Shown here piece by piece: positions 28,113-37,947 of a DNA stretch of 64,000 nucleotides. A program made the position numbers and the translations under genes. The notes under the pieces were generated by a model. The model did not search any database and had not been told where the DNA came from. It worked only from the letters and a program-made list of their open reading frames with translations. How positions within the stretch are numbered: the stretch's first letter is position 1; each line of letters begins with the position of its first letter. Source of the stretch: Alphaproteobacteria bacterium. Its GTDB lineage: Bacteria > Pseudomonadota > Alphaproteobacteria > Micavibrionales > Micavibrionaceae. The stretch covers positions 1 to 64,000 of the forward strand of contig JAGNKE010000014.1 of assembly GCA_018000295.1 (NCBI GenBank), in the 5' to 3' direction.

Positions 28113-29771
28113 CTAGTCCGCCGTTCCCGTCCGCAGCAGGCTTTCGGCGGCGGCGCGGGCTTCGGGGGTTATCGTTGCGCCCGCGAGCATCCTTGCGATT
28201 TCCTCCGCCCGTTGGGCGCGGGTTTCGAGGGGGGTAATCGTTGTACTCACCGTTTCATCCCCGGATTTTTCCACAACCCAGTGATGTTTTGCACGGGCGG
28301 CGATCTGCGGGGCGTGGGTCACCACAAGCACCTGCTTTTCCTTTGCGAGTCTTGAGAGGCGTTCGCCCACGGCATACGCCGTGCCGCCGCCGATGCCGGT
28401 GTCCACCTCGTCGAAGATGAAGCTGTGGGTGCTGCCTGCCTGCGCGCTCACGACTTTCAGGGCCAGCATGAAGCGGGACATTTCGCCGCCGGAGGCGATT
28501 TTATGCAGCGGACCGGGATCGGTGCCGGGGTTGGTGGCCACCAGAAAGGCGATGCGGTCGAGACCGTGCGGCCCCCAGTCGGATTCCTCAAGCGTTTCGA
28601 TGCTGGTGACGAAGCGGGCCTTCTCCAGCTTCAGGGGGGCGAGTTCGCGCTGGACCCGGGCATTCAGTTCCGCGGCAAATTTCCAGCGGCGGGCGGAGAT
28701 TTTCCGGGCCTCGGCGACGTAGGATTTGCGGGCGTCTTCCACCCTTTTTTCCTGCGCGGCGAGGCTGTCTTCGCCCTGCCCGATCATCGACAGTCTGCGG
28801 GCGATAGATTCGCGGACCTGCGGCAACTCGTCGGGCTGGCAATTATGTTTACGCGCCTGCGCCCGGAGAGCAAACAATCTCTCGTCGATGGCGGCGAGAT
28901 CGTGGTCGGAGTCCTGTAACTCCTCGGACAGGTCGCGGATAACCGCAGCGGCCTCCTGAATTTCATTCAGGCCGCGGTCGAGGGACTCCAAAGCCTTTTG
29001 CAGATCGCCGCCGATTTTATCGGACACGCGATCGAGCAACGCCCAGGCGCGGCGGACGGGGTCGTTTTCGGCGTTCAGAAGTTCATGTGCGGCGTTGAGG
29101 GCTTCGAGTACCTGCTCCCTGTGAATCAGGCGTTCGCGCAGGATGCTGAGCGTCCCCTCCTCGCCTGTACGCGGTTCGAGCGCGTCGAGGTCTTCGAGCG
29201 CGGCGCGGAGAAAGGATTCCTCGGCACGTGCGCGGGCGACCGAAGCTTTCATCTCCTCCAGCGTTTCGCGTTCATCTTTCCAGGCGGTCCAGAGATTGGC
29301 CACGTCCGGGCCTATGCCCGCATAATCATCGAGGATGGCGCGGTGGGTTTGCGGGTTGAGAAGCCCGTGATTGTCGAATTGACCATGAATTTCGACGAGA
29401 GTCTGGCCGAGGGTGCGAAGAAGATTGAGGCTGACGGGCTGGTCGTTGATGAAGGCGCGGCTTTTTCCGGCGCTGCCGATCACACGGCGGAGGATCAAGT
29501 CGCCCTCTTCACACTCGATTTCCGCATCCTGAAGAATTTTCAAGGCCGGGTGATTTTCGGAGATTCTGAAGACGGCGGTCACGGAGGCCTGCTCCGCGCC
29601 CTTTCGGATCAAGCCGGTTTCGGCGCGGGCGCCGAGGGCCAGACCCAGAGAATCCAGCAGGATGGATTTTCCTGCGCCCGTCTCTCCCGTCAGGGCACAC
29701 AGGCCGCTTTTAAACTCAATCTTGAGTTTTTCAATCAGGACCACATCGTTGATCTGCAGATGGGTCAGCAT
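28113..29771 (-). CDS. recN: DNA repair protein RecN
   Basis: A 552-residue SMC-like ATPase of normal length. Walker A is ALTGETGAGKSILLDSLGLALG at the N-terminus; a long coiled-coil middle (about 150-390) separates it from the C-terminal half with the signature ISGG-like stretch KIASGGEMSRFMLAL, Walker B in SFIFDEVDTGIGGGTA, and VVTHAPQIAARA. RecN supports double-strand break repair. No clear LexA box was seen upstream. It follows bamD by 9 bases in the same operon direction. Confidence 0.96.
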   Translation of the reverse strand: MLTHLQINDVVLIEKLKIEFKSGLCALTGETGAGKSILLDSLGLALGARAETGLIRKGAEQASVTAVFRISENHPALKILQDAEIECEEGDLILRRVIGSAGKSRAFINDQPVSLNLLRTLGQTLVEIHGQFDNHGLLNPQTHRAILDDYAGIGPDVANLWTAWKDERETLEEMKASVARARAEESFLRAALEDLDALEPRTGEEGTLSILRERLIHREQVLEALNAAHELLNAENDPVRRAWALLDRVSDKIGGDLQKALESLDRGLNEIQEAAAVIRDLSEELQDSDHDLAAIDERLFALRAQARKHNCQPDELPQVRESIARRLSMIGQGEDSLAAQEKRVEDARKSYVAEARKISARRWKFAAELNARVQRELAPLKLEKARFVTSIETLEESDWGPHGLDRIAFLVATNPGTDPGPLHKIASGGEMSRFMLALKVVSAQAGSTHSFIFDEVDTGIGGGTAYAVGERLSRLAKEKQVLVVTHAPQIAARAKHHWVVEKSGDETVSTTITPLETRAQRAEEIARMLAGATITPEARAAAESLLRTGTAD

Positions 29772-29780
29772 GGCGTCCCG

Positions 29781-30602
29781 TCAATCCGGCTTGAGGATAC
29801 TGTCGAGCGTACGGGAGACGATGCCCCGGTCATCATTGAGTTTCTGCCGCAGGGCGGGTGTGAGGAGCGCGTAGGAGCGCTCGTACCAGCTGCTGCCCGG
29901 ATAGTTGTGGCCGAGGACCATCGCGACCTGCAGCGCCTCATGCTCCAGCCCCAAGATCATATAGCTTTCGACCAGCCTGTGCAGGGCTTCGGGGACGTGG
30001 GTGGTGGTCTGGAAATTCACTATCACACTGCGGAAACGGTTGATGGCCGAATTGACATGATTACGGTTGAGGTAATAACGACCGACCTCCATTTCCTTGC
30101 CCGCCAGATGGTCGAGGACGAGATCGCGTTTGAGTTCGGCGTCGCGGCTGTATTCGCTGGCCGGGAAACGCTGGATCAGGGTGTTGAGGGATTTCAGCGC
30201 CTCGACGGTCATTTGCTGATCGCGGCGGACGTCGGAAATCTGCTCATAAAAGGACATGGCCTTCAGATAGAAAGCGTAATCGACATCCGGCGCGCCGGGG
30301 TGGAGTTCGATATAACGGTCCAGCCCGACGATGGCCTCCTCATAGCGCTGATCCAAATAAGAGGCGTAAGCGGACATGAGCTGTGCGCGTGAGGAGAGAT
30401 CGGAGTACGGATGCTGGCGCTCGACCTCCTCGAAGAATTTGGTGGCGTTTTTATAATCCTCCTCCTCCATCGCCTTCGCGGCTTTCTGGTAGAGGGTGTC
30501 GGCGGGCTGCGGCTCCTGCTGCTCCTTTTTCTTGCCATCGCCCGAGCAGGCGGCCAGCAGAGCAACCATAAAGAAAGACAGCATTATTCTTCTGAAGGAC
30601 AT
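29781..30602 (-). CDS. bamD: Outer-membrane assembly lipoprotein BamD
   Basis: A 273-residue lipoprotein with a signal peptide and lipobox LLAAC (Cys 19). The mature part is a run of tetratricopeptide-like helices, for example NATKFFEEVERQHPYSDLSSRAQLM and YEEAIVGLDRYIELHPGAPDVDYAFYLKAMSFYEQI. BamD works in the Bam complex that inserts beta-barrel proteins. lpxC lies 126 bases upstream, as is common in alphaproteobacteria where ftsZ-lpxC-bamD-recN-ligA run together. Confidence 0.95.
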   Translation of the reverse strand: MSFRRIMLSFFMVALLAACSGDGKKKEQQEPQPADTLYQKAAKAMEEEDYKNATKFFEEVERQHPYSDLSSRAQLMSAYASYLDQRYEEAIVGLDRYIELHPGAPDVDYAFYLKAMSFYEQISDVRRDQQMTVEALKSLNTLIQRFPASEYSRDAELKRDLVLDHLAGKEMEVGRYYLNRNHVNSAINRFRSVIVNFQTTTHVPEALHRLVESYMILGLEHEALQVAMVLGHNYPGSSWYERSYALLTPALRQKLNDDRGIVSRTLDSILKPD

Positions 30603-30728
30603 TCAAGTCTCCGGTGATTCCGATCCTTTAGTACTATGCATAAAGAGTCTGCAGGGACAAGGGAAGAGTCCACCACTATCCGCAAAAAAACTTGCGGGTG
30701 AAATTATGATTTTTTTAGGGAAAACGGA

Positions 30729-31637
30729 TCACGCGGCGCGGCGGAGGCGTTCGCCCGCTGTGGCGGATTCAGACGTCTCCGCCCATTCCCAGTTTTCGTC
30801 GGAGGCGAAGAGGGCGTGCAGGAGATCGTTATTCAGGGCGTGGCCGGCCTTGACGCCGTGATATTCGCCCATGATCGGTGCGCCGGCGAGATAGAGATCG
30901 CCGATGGCGTCGAGAAGCTTGTGACGGATAAATTCATCCGTGAAACGCAGGCCGCCGGGGTTGAGAACCTTGTCGCCACCGAGAACGATGGCGTTGTCCA
31001 TCGAGCCGCCGAGGGCCAGACCCTGTGTGCGGAGATATTCAACCTCATGCAGAAAGCCGAAGGTGCGGGCCTGTGCGATGTCGTGGCGAAAATTGCCGTT
31101 CAGAAGGCTGGTTTTAAAGGTCTGGCGACCGATTTCGGCGTGGCCGAATTCGATTTCGCCGCCGTAGATGCTGCCGTCTGCGGGTTTGAGGGTTGCGGAT
31201 TTTCCATCCTTCTCGGTGGTGACTTCGCGCATCACGCGGATCGCCCGGCGCGGGGCCGCGAGGGTTTTAATTCCGGCCGCTTCTATCGCCTCGACGAAGG
31301 GCATGGCACTGCCGTCCATCACGGGGACTTCGGGGCCGTCTATTTCTATAATGACGTTATCTATGCCGCAGCCGCAAAGGGCGGACATCAGGTGTTCGAT
31401 GGTGCCGACCGTCACGCCTTCGGCGTTGCCGACCACGGTGCACAGGCGCGTGTCCACGACACTATCCCAACGGGCGGGGATGACTTTTTCGGCCTGCGCG
31501 ACGTCTGAGCGCACGAAGACGATGCCCTGATATGCTCCGGCGGGAATCAGGGTCATGGAGGTGAAGCGACCGGAGTGAAGGCCGACGCCCTGCAGAGTCG
31601 TTCTTTTTGCGATGGTGGTCTGATGGGCTTGGGACAT
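30729..31637 (-). CDS. lpxC: UDP-3-O-acyl-N-acetylglucosamine deacetylase LpxC
   Basis: A 302-residue enzyme with the full LpxC motif set: TTLQGVGLHSGR near the start, the first zinc ligand in TIEHLMSALCGCGIDN, and the HKLLDAIGDLYLAGAP segment with the second histidine and aspartate ligands, then GVKAGHALNNDL with the catalytic base His. It catalyses the committed step of lipid A synthesis, so the organism makes lipopolysaccharide. A terminator separates it from ftsZ upstream, and its promoter probably lies in the 31638-31776 gap. Confidence 0.96.
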   Translation of the reverse strand: MSQAHQTTIAKRTTLQGVGLHSGRFTSMTLIPAGAYQGIVFVRSDVAQAEKVIPARWDSVVDTRLCTVVGNAEGVTVGTIEHLMSALCGCGIDNVIIEIDGPEVPVMDGSAMPFVEAIEAAGIKTLAAPRRAIRVMREVTTEKDGKSATLKPADGSIYGGEIEFGHAEIGRQTFKTSLLNGNFRHDIAQARTFGFLHEVEYLRTQGLALGGSMDNAIVLGGDKVLNPGGLRFTDEFIRHKLLDAIGDLYLAGAPIMGEYHGVKAGHALNNDLLHALFASDENWEWAETSESATAGERLRRAA

Positions 31638-31776
31638 TGGCGGCGCTAAAAATTGTTATAATTTATGCTCATACTTCTGAGTGGAGTGTACTGTTCACGC
31701 TGCGCTGCATCAAATCACGGTTTGTAACGGATTGTTACAGTTCTACCCTGCTTTTTGTCTTTTGAATCAAAATATT

Positions 31777-31808
31777 AAGGAAGAAGCCTTTTTCAAGGCT
31801 CCTTCCTT
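31777..31808 (-). terminator. Probable ftsZ transcription terminator
   Basis: A hairpin with stem AAGGAAG/CTTCCTT, one A-C mismatch, then AGCC/GGCT, and loop of about 8 bases. On the minus strand the stem is followed by TTAATATTTTG, a T-rich tail. It lies 22-54 bases past the ftsZ stop, so it likely ends much of the division-cluster transcript and separates lpxC. Confidence 0.72.
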
Positions 31809-31830
31809 ATATCATCGTGGTGAGGAGAAA

Positions 31831-33579
31831 TCAGTTCGCCTGACGCCGCAGAAAGGCCGGGATATCCAGTTCATCATCAATCTTCGAGCCGGGTTTTTTG
31901 GCTGGAGCGCTGATGTTCAGGCTGCCCTGCGAGGGTTCGCCCGTAAGCGAATGTTTGGGCGTGGATGTAAACCGACCTTGAGGTTTTTCATCGGCTTCGT
32001 CGTCGCGCAGGCTATCGAGGCGCTGCTGGACCGTGCCGGTGATCCGCTCAAAGAGAGAGGGCGAACGCTTGGCCTTGCCTGCCTGCACCCGGCTGGTGGC
32101 GGCAGAAATATCCTGCGCCGTTCCGGTTTCTGCGATATGGGCACCGTGGAAGCTGGAGATATGCGGCGCAGCCGAACCTTCAGCACCGCCGTAATCGACC
32201 TCGACGGGTCTCGGCGGGATAAAGGCGTTGCCGTAAGTCGATCCCCGCAGCACAGGATTTCCGGGCATGGCGGTTTCCATCTGCCCCGTTCCGGTTGCGG
32301 CGATCGGGAACTCGGCCTGCTCGTAGATTTCGTAAGGCTCGTTCGCGACGGGTACCTGCTCCTGATACGGCGCCTGCGGCGGTTGCGGTGTTTGCACATA
32401 CTTCTTGTTGGTGATCGAGACGGGCGCCTTGAGCGATTTCACAGCTTCCCTTCCTGTCAAAGCGCCGATGCCGGATTCACGGGTCTGCGATGCGGCGGCG
32501 GAGGATTCCGCCTTCGGCTGGGCGCGGTCCAAAGGGGCGGCTGCCCCCTGTTCTGGCAGTTTCACGCCGCCGGATTTGCCCGATCCGCCAAAAATCTTGC
32601 TTTTGCGGGCTTCCTTGTCGATTCCGGTCGCGACGATGGAGACGCGCATGGATCCCTCCATGCTCTCATCGAAGGTTGCGCCGAAGATGATGTTGGCGCT
32701 CGGATCGACTTCGTCGCGGATGCGGTTACAGGCCTCATCGGCTTCGAAGAGAGTCATATCGTAGCCGCCGGTGACGTTAATTATGACGCCCTGTGCGCCC
32801 TTCATAGAGACTTCGTCGAGGAGCGGGTTGTTGATCGCCCCCTCGGCCGCCTGAATGGCGCGTTTTTCGCCCGTGGCCTCGCCCGTGCCCATCATCGCCT
32901 TGCCCATCTGGAGCATTGCGGTGCGGATATCAGCGAAGTCGAGGTTGACCAGGCCGGGACGGACCATCAGATCGGTTACGCCGCGCACGCCGGACTGCAG
33001 GACCGAGTCGGCCATGCGGAAGGCTTCGGCAAAGGTCGTTTTTTCGTTGGCGATACGGAAGAGATTCTGGTTCGGGATGACGATCAGCGTGTCGACGTAG
33101 CCCTGCATTTCCTCAATGCCGCGGTCGGCCTGATCCATCCGGTGGACGCCCTCGAAGTGGAAAGGCTTCGTGACAACGCCTACGGTCAAAATGCCCTGCT
33201 GGCGGCAGGCCTTGGCGATGACCGGGGCGGCGCCCGTTCCGGTGCCTCCACCCATGCCCGCGGTTATAAAGGCCATGTTGGCGCCTTCCAGATACTGCAT
33301 AACTTCCTCAAGGCTTTCCTCGGCTGCGGCCTGCCCGACTTCAGGCTTCGAGCCTGCGCCCAGACCGCCTGTAATGTTGACGCCGAGCTGAACGCGGTTT
33401 TGCGCGAGGCACCCCTGCAAGGCTTGTGCGTCCGTGTTGCAGACGATGAATTCGCATCCCTCCAGATTGGAAGAGATCATGTTGTTGACGGCGTTGCCCC
33501 CGGCTCCGCCGATGCCGATGACAGCGATCTTGGGAGCGAGCGCGTGAAGTTCGGACGGTTTGATTTTAATATTGATCAT
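31831..33579 (-). CDS. ftsZ: Cell division protein FtsZ
   Basis: A 582-residue tubulin-like GTPase. The N-terminal 315 residues carry [16 protein letters not shown], the GTP loop [12 protein letters not shown], and the T7 loop with [11 protein letters not shown]. It has a long, low-complexity linker (about 330-560) rich in Ala, Gln and Pro, and ends in the conserved peptide [12 protein letters not shown] that binds FtsA and other partners. The long linker is typical of alphaproteobacterial FtsZ. AGGGG precedes the start, and a terminator follows the stop. Unlike most clusters, ftsA is not next to it; two other genes intervene. Confidence 0.97.
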   Translation of the reverse strand: MINIKIKPSELHALAPKIAVIGIGGAGGNAVNNMISSNLEGCEFIVCNTDAQALQGCLAQNRVQLGVNITGGLGAGSKPEVGQAAAEESLEEVMQYLEGANMAFITAGMGGGTGTGAAPVIAKACRQQGILTVGVVTKPFHFEGVHRMDQADRGIEEMQGYVDTLIVIPNQNLFRIANEKTTFAEAFRMADSVLQSGVRGVTDLMVRPGLVNLDFADIRTAMLQMGKAMMGTGEATGEKRAIQAAEGAINNPLLDEVSMKGAQGVIINVTGGYDMTLFEADEACNRIRDEVDPSANIIFGATFDESMEGSMRVSIVATGIDKEARKSKIFGGSGKSGGVKLPEQGAAAPLDRAQPKAESSAAASQTRESGIGALTGREAVKSLKAPVSITNKKYVQTPQPPQAPYQEQVPVANEPYEIYEQAEFPIAATGTGQMETAMPGNPVLRGSTYGNAFIPPRPVEVDYGGAEGSAAPHISSFHGAHIAETGTAQDISAATSRVQAGKAKRSPSLFERITGTVQQRLDSLRDDEADEKPQGRFTSTPKHSLTGEPSQGSLNISAPAKKPGSKIDDELDIPAFLRRQAN

Positions 33580-33896
33580 TTTGGTGAACCCCTGAGGAAT
33601 TGGATGTTCGGTTGGAATTGAGGAAAGTCTATGGAAGATTCTGAGAAGTTAAAAGAGGCACAGTCTGCGCTATCCACTGATTCGTAAGCGTTTTCTGTTC
33701 TTTAGAGACTATCACCGCTTCACAGCGTTTCGCAAATAATTCTGCTAAACCACGGATTTCACCCACGTTTTTATTTTGCGTGCCAAAGCTTGCGACCGTG
33801 GAAAAGTCTGCATCCAAAATGTTGTGGATATCCGCGTGGGCAAGTCGGGTGGAAAAGGCGGGAAAACTTGGGGAAAATGTAAAATAACGTCAAGGC
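33580..33896. other. Intergenic region upstream of ftsZ
   Basis: About 317 bases of AT-rich sequence between ftsZ and the gene for a receiver-like protein. It probably holds an ftsZ promoter, but I cannot place boxes with confidence. One DnaA-box-like site (TGTGGATAT, 33823-33831, one mismatch) is present; a single copy proves nothing. The 62-codon frame here has no support. Confidence 0.35.
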
Positions 33897-35096
33897 TCAG
33901 CGGATCAGGTTGCCGTCCCGGTCGTAGCGCAACACCTTTTCCTCCCGCGGAGGTTCGGGCTTTTTCGGGGGCGGAGAAGATGCCTGAGCCGCGGCGGCCC
34001 TCGAATCCCCGCCGCCTTTTTTCTCCTCGCTGTCCTTGACGATCGCCTGCTGGTAATCGGTTTTGGTCAGGCCGGTCATGATGTTGGGCTGAGCTTGCAA
34101 CTCGGCGACTTTTTGCTTGGCTTTCTTGTAAGCCGAAACGTTCAGCGATTCTACCAGCGTCATGAAGGTTTTGTCCTGCGCGGTCAGTTCGTGGTAGTGC
34201 TGCTTGATGTCGGGGGGAATCGTGGTGATGATGTCCTCGATCTTGAAAATCTCGTCTTCGCTCAGGCCGCCCTGCACGAACATTTCGATGATCTGTTCCC
34301 ACATTTTGTCGAAATTCTTGAATTCAAGGATGTTGGTGGCATCGCGCCCTTTCACGTCCTCGTAGGTCTCCCGGATACTGTCGAGACTGAGCTTGGTCGC
34401 GCCTTGCGCGAATTTCAGTTTGGAGAAGACGATCTCGTGATGCTTGAGGAAATTTTCCAGAAGCATTTTGGTGAGATCCTGCGACTCGCCTTCGGAGACC
34501 CAGTCCATTTCCTTAGGCGGTTGCTTGACCGCCGCCGATTGCGCCTTTTTCTGCGCTTCGGTCTGCATGGCCTGCGCCCGTTCGACGCTTTGCTTGAGAA
34601 GTTCGTCGCCCGTTCGGCGGAAGGGGCCGATAAAGGCGGGATCCTGACGGCGGCGGCGGTCAGGCCCGGTGTATTTCGTGGTCTTGACCTGGCTGGTCTT
34701 ACTTGCCTCGGTCATCACATAGGCGATCATCTGACCGATATCGCTGACGGTATAGGGGGCCATGATCATTTCGTTCACGCCCGCGTTACGGGCGGCCTCG
34801 ACAAAATGCTTCGTGGCCGGGCCGGCGGTCGAGATAATCGGGACGAAGGGGTTGGGCGAGCGCTCGTCCTTGCGGATGAAATCGGCGAGCGCGATGACGT
34901 CGTTGCGGCCGTCCTTGATCTCGGAGAGGACGAAGTCAAACTTCCCCTCCCGGAAAATACGGAATCCCATGACGACATCGGTGGCGATCTGAGGATCCTT
35001 GATGCCCAGAACCTTGAGGATGTTCGTCAACATTTTACGGTTCGAGTCGTGGTCTGACACGACCAGACCGGAGAGGCCTTTGAGATTGTAGCTCAT
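33897..35096 (-). CDS. Degenerate receiver-domain protein (pseudo-response regulator)
   Basis: A 399-residue soluble protein. Residues about 8-125 match the CheY fold: acidic cluster SDHD near residue 15, VPIISTAG with the conserved Thr, and a late KP-like turn. But the residue aligned with the phosphoacceptor Asp is Glu 59 (DFVLSEI), and the conserved Lys position reads Ala (MAPYT), so normal phosphorylation is unlikely; Glu might mimic the phosphorylated state. It is followed by a linker with YTGPDRRRR and FRRTGDELLKQ, then a helical region (about 200-355) and a Pro-rich basic tail. Output function is unknown. Position between ftsA and ftsZ suggests a division link. Confidence 0.7.
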   Translation of the reverse strand: MSYNLKGLSGLVVSDHDSNRKMLTNILKVLGIKDPQIATDVVMGFRIFREGKFDFVLSEIKDGRNDVIALADFIRKDERSPNPFVPIISTAGPATKHFVEAARNAGVNEMIMAPYTVSDIGQMIAYVMTEASKTSQVKTTKYTGPDRRRRQDPAFIGPFRRTGDELLKQSVERAQAMQTEAQKKAQSAAVKQPPKEMDWVSEGESQDLTKMLLENFLKHHEIVFSKLKFAQGATKLSLDSIRETYEDVKGRDATNILEFKNFDKMWEQIIEMFVQGGLSEDEIFKIEDIITTIPPDIKQHYHELTAQDKTFMTLVESLNVSAYKKAKQKVAELQAQPNIMTGLTKTDYQQAIVKDSEEKKGGGDSRAAAAQASSPPPKKPEPPREEKVLRYDRDGNLIR

Positions 35097-35227
35097 ACTT
35101 TTTTACATAAATAATCAAGTGACTTACACACGGACCCGAGGGTGCGGTTTGATTCTATGTCCTCGAACGCTAATGTAAACCAAAATCGTATTTGAAAGGC
35201 TAGTTTTCCCGAAGGGACAGACAGAAA

Positions 35228-36568
35228 CTATTGCTCTTGTTTGTCGTGCATAGCCGGGTGGGTCAGGCTTTTAAAGACTTCTATCGCCCATGGCTGATCG
35301 CTCTGATCATCATAGCAGATTGTAATCCGGCAGAGTTTGCCTTCAAAGCCGGCCACCCCACTTAAGAAATAATAGGGCTGTCCGTCTTCAGATTCTTGTT
35401 CCGGTATGTATTTTTCGTAGGCTACTCCGATCAGCTTTCCTTTTTGAATATCTGCAATAATCTCGTTTTTTTGGCGATCTTCTTCAATAACCTCCTCTGC
35501 CGGACTTGGTTTTGAACGGTCGTAGTCTATAGTAAAGGATGAGCTTCGAATGGTTTTGGTGCCGTACCAGTTCACTTGGGTTGTGTTATCTTTTTCCAGT
35601 TTTTCATAAAAATATCCAGGTACTGCGGCCCTCCATCCGCCCGGAAGGAGCTTGTCTTGCGGGAGGCGGAAAAACCCGATCTTGCCCGCTTTTGGAATTG
35701 GAAGAGGCTCAGTGCTGGTTTCAATATCGAAGTTCAACAATCCCCTGAGTTCAGCGATCTCGGCTTCGGGGATTTCGATATCCGCATCCATTTCCTTTGC
35801 TTTGGTGAAACATTTGAGTGCGAAGGTCGCCCTTTCTCTGTAAAGCCGTTCATTTGCAAAATAAGGCCGCCACATGACCTCCATCCAGAAAAGAGACAGG
35901 CCAAGATTTTTCCAGAACAGAGCGTCTTTTTCCTTACGCCACCATGGAAAAAAACGTTCGGCGTATGGGACAAGCGCCGCTTCATCATCTTTCCTGCTGA
36001 TAATCTCCTGAAAAAAGGCTTCATCCCATAAGCCGAGGGGGGATGCTGCGCCGCTGCTTATGTTAACTCGAAAATTGAGAGGAAAGTTGAGGCACAAATT
36101 TCTGCTCTCTGCTTCTTTAAAATACTTATCAATCATTCCCGCAAAGCCAATAAAAAACTCCCTCATTTCATGCTCCAGCTTACGGAAATCGCGATGAAGG
36201 GCGTACCCCGTCTCGTCCATAAAATCTTCGCCCTCATCCCATATCCACTGAACACCGAGTTCTTTGGCGAGGCGGTCCAGCTTATCGACAAGACTGGCGT
36301 GATATCCCGGTCCGCCACCAGATGTTTTGGCGGAACAAACCAACAGCCCCTTTTGATCGAAAGAGAAGTACACATGCTCCGCGGTTGGATATACTTCTAT
36401 CGACAACTCTTCTTCAGAGGCGCGTGCGTCAAATATCTCAATCCCGTCGTCGCGAAGGGTCTGTCTAAAAAACTGCTCGATCTTCGTAAAAATTTCCTGC
36501 TGCGAGGGTTTACGGCGCAAAAGGCCGACAGGCTTTATTGAGGCGGCGATATGAAGACCCAGTCCCAT
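35228..36568 (-). CDS. Hypothetical protein, 446 residues
   Basis: I recognise no family. The protein is soluble, without a signal peptide, rich in aromatic residues, with an early region (IEQFFRQTLRDDGIEIFDARASEEELSIEVYP) and a middle one with many Trp (FFPWWRKEKDALFWKNLGLSLFWMEVMWRPYFANE). The base composition is more AT-rich than ftsA upstream. It sits 31 bases after ftsA on the same strand, so it may be transcribed with ftsQA. The start at 36568 has only a weak ribosome site. It could be a horizontally acquired orphan or a fast-evolving lineage gene. Confidence 0.6.
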   Translation of the reverse strand: MGLGLHIAASIKPVGLLRRKPSQQEIFTKIEQFFRQTLRDDGIEIFDARASEEELSIEVYPTAEHVYFSFDQKGLLVCSAKTSGGGPGYHASLVDKLDRLAKELGVQWIWDEGEDFMDETGYALHRDFRKLEHEMREFFIGFAGMIDKYFKEAESRNLCLNFPLNFRVNISSGAASPLGLWDEAFFQEIISRKDDEAALVPYAERFFPWWRKEKDALFWKNLGLSLFWMEVMWRPYFANERLYRERATFALKCFTKAKEMDADIEIPEAEIAELRGLLNFDIETSTEPLPIPKAGKIGFFRLPQDKLLPGGWRAAVPGYFYEKLEKDNTTQVNWYGTKTIRSSSFTIDYDRSKPSPAEEVIEEDRQKNEIIADIQKGKLIGVAYEKYIPEQESEDGQPYYFLSGVAGFEGKLCRITICYDDQSDQPWAIEVFKSLTHPAMHDKQEQ

Positions 36569-36599
36569 GCCCGGAGATTAGCAGTTCTAAAAAAAAATC

Positions 36600-37931
36600 C
36601 TACCAATTTTCCTTTAGCCACAGTTTTGCGCGTTGGACGAAGGACTCGGGGCGGACGCTGGCCATGATCTCGGCGGGCATTTCGCCGGAATGTTCGGAGG
36701 CGTAGGTGAGAAGGCCCGAAGCGGTGCAGAAGGCGGGGCCGCTGACGGCGTCGGGCAAACCCTGAAGTCTTATGGGACGGCCGAGGCGCACCTGCTTGTC
36801 CAGCACGTGCTGCGCGAGTTCGCGCAGGCCGGGGGTCTGGCTGGCGCCGCCGGTCAGGACCACGCGGCGGCCGATGATCTTGCCGAGGCCCGTGTCGGTG
36901 AGTTTCTGGCGGATGATTTCGAAGATTTCCTCGAAGCGCGGCTGGATGATGCCGATCAGGAGGGCGCGGGGAACGAGGTTGGGCTTGCTGCGTTCGTTCT
37001 CGCCCAGCGCGGGGACATCGATCATGTCGGACTCGTCTGTGTGCGAGGCAATCGCGCTGCCGTAGAGCGCCTTGAGGCGCTCCGCGTCGGTCAGGGAGGT
37101 GACGAGGACGCGGGCGATATCGCTGGTGACGTGCTTGCCGCCGGCGGGAACAGAGTCGCAGTGAATCATGTAGCCCGCGTGAAAAACCGCAAAGGACGAG
37201 ACGCCACCGCCGATATCGATGACGGTGCAACCGAGGTCGCGTTCATCCTCCACCAGACTGGCGAGGCCCGCCGCGTAAGGCGAGACACAGAAAGAGGAAA
37301 TGTCGAGGTGGCTGCGCTCGATGCTGGTGGCCAGATTTCGCAATGCGCCGCGTTCGCCCGTTACCAGGTGAGCGTCTACCTGCATATTCTGGCCGACCAT
37401 GCCGCGGGGATCGCGGATGCCGTCGTGGCCGTCCACGCGGAAAAAAGTGGGGATGGTGTGAATGAGTTCATGCTCGTTGGTCGCGGCGCGTTCCTGTGCG
37501 AGCGCGAGAGCCCGGAGGACATCGTTATCGGCGATATCATGGCCGTTGATCTCCACATCGACGCTGTGGCCGTCGGAGCGGACGTGAACACCGGAGACGT
37601 TCGCAATCACCTCGCGCAACGGATAGCCCTTGAGTTCGGCAGCAGCCATGTTTTCGGCGGCGTGGACGGCCTGACGGATCGCGGCCTCAGCCTCGTCCAG
37701 ATCGACGACCAGACCGTTCTTTACCCCCTGGGAGGGGCGGTGGCCGACGCCGAGAACCTCAAAGTTCCCCTCATCATCGACCACGCGGGCGATGAAGCAG
37801 GCGATCTTGCTGCTGCCGACGTCGAGCGCGGCAAGAACGGAGCCTCTGGGTTTGGTTTTGCCCTTGTTCATGGGTTTTACATACAATTTTGCCGTTGACC
37901 AACGCAAGAAAAACCGCGGTTTAAGCGCCAT
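36600..37931 (-). CDS. ftsA: Cell division protein FtsA
   Basis: A 443-residue actin-like protein. Motifs: ALDVGSSKIACFIA (phosphate 1), the SHS2 1C domain around about 110-195 including NVSGVHVRS, VIDIGGGVSSFAVFH (phosphate 2) and RVVLTGGASQTPGL (adenosine). The C-terminal tail with QRAKLWLKENW is the amphipathic membrane-targeting helix. FtsA tethers FtsZ to the membrane. A GAAGG site precedes the ATG at 37931; another ATG at 37871 (MNKGKTKPRG) is also possible. It begins 16 bases after ftsQ. ftsZ is displaced by two orphan genes. Confidence 0.95.
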   Translation of the reverse strand: MALKPRFFLRWSTAKLYVKPMNKGKTKPRGSVLAALDVGSSKIACFIARVVDDEGNFEVLGVGHRPSQGVKNGLVVDLDEAEAAIRQAVHAAENMAAAELKGYPLREVIANVSGVHVRSDGHSVDVEINGHDIADNDVLRALALAQERAATNEHELIHTIPTFFRVDGHDGIRDPRGMVGQNMQVDAHLVTGERGALRNLATSIERSHLDISSFCVSPYAAGLASLVEDERDLGCTVIDIGGGVSSFAVFHAGYMIHCDSVPAGGKHVTSDIARVLVTSLTDAERLKALYGSAIASHTDESDMIDVPALGENERSKPNLVPRALLIGIIQPRFEEIFEIIRQKLTDTGLGKIIGRRVVLTGGASQTPGLRELAQHVLDKQVRLGRPIRLQGLPDAVSGPAFCTASGLLTYASEHSGEMPAEIMASVRPESFVQRAKLWLKENW

Positions 37932-37947
37932 AATGCCTTCAAAACCC

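Noticed and set aside
29772..29790. LexA box ahead of recN
   Set aside because: No GAAC/GTTC-spaced motif was found in the short gap to bamD.
28998..30392. 464-codon plus-strand open frame
   Set aside because: It is antisense to recN and bamD and holds no recognisable domain.
31681..33621. 646-codon plus-strand open frame
   Set aside because: It is antisense to ftsZ, whose motifs and terminator are clear.
33823..33831. DnaA box suggesting a replication origin
   Set aside because: A single one-mismatch site, no cluster of boxes and no dnaA or other origin gene nearby.
33745..34302. 185-codon minus-strand frame with many His and Arg residues
   Set aside because: Alternative frame of the receiver-like gene, with biased composition and no motif.
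36633..37898. 421-codon plus-strand open frame
   Set aside because: Antisense shadow of ftsA.
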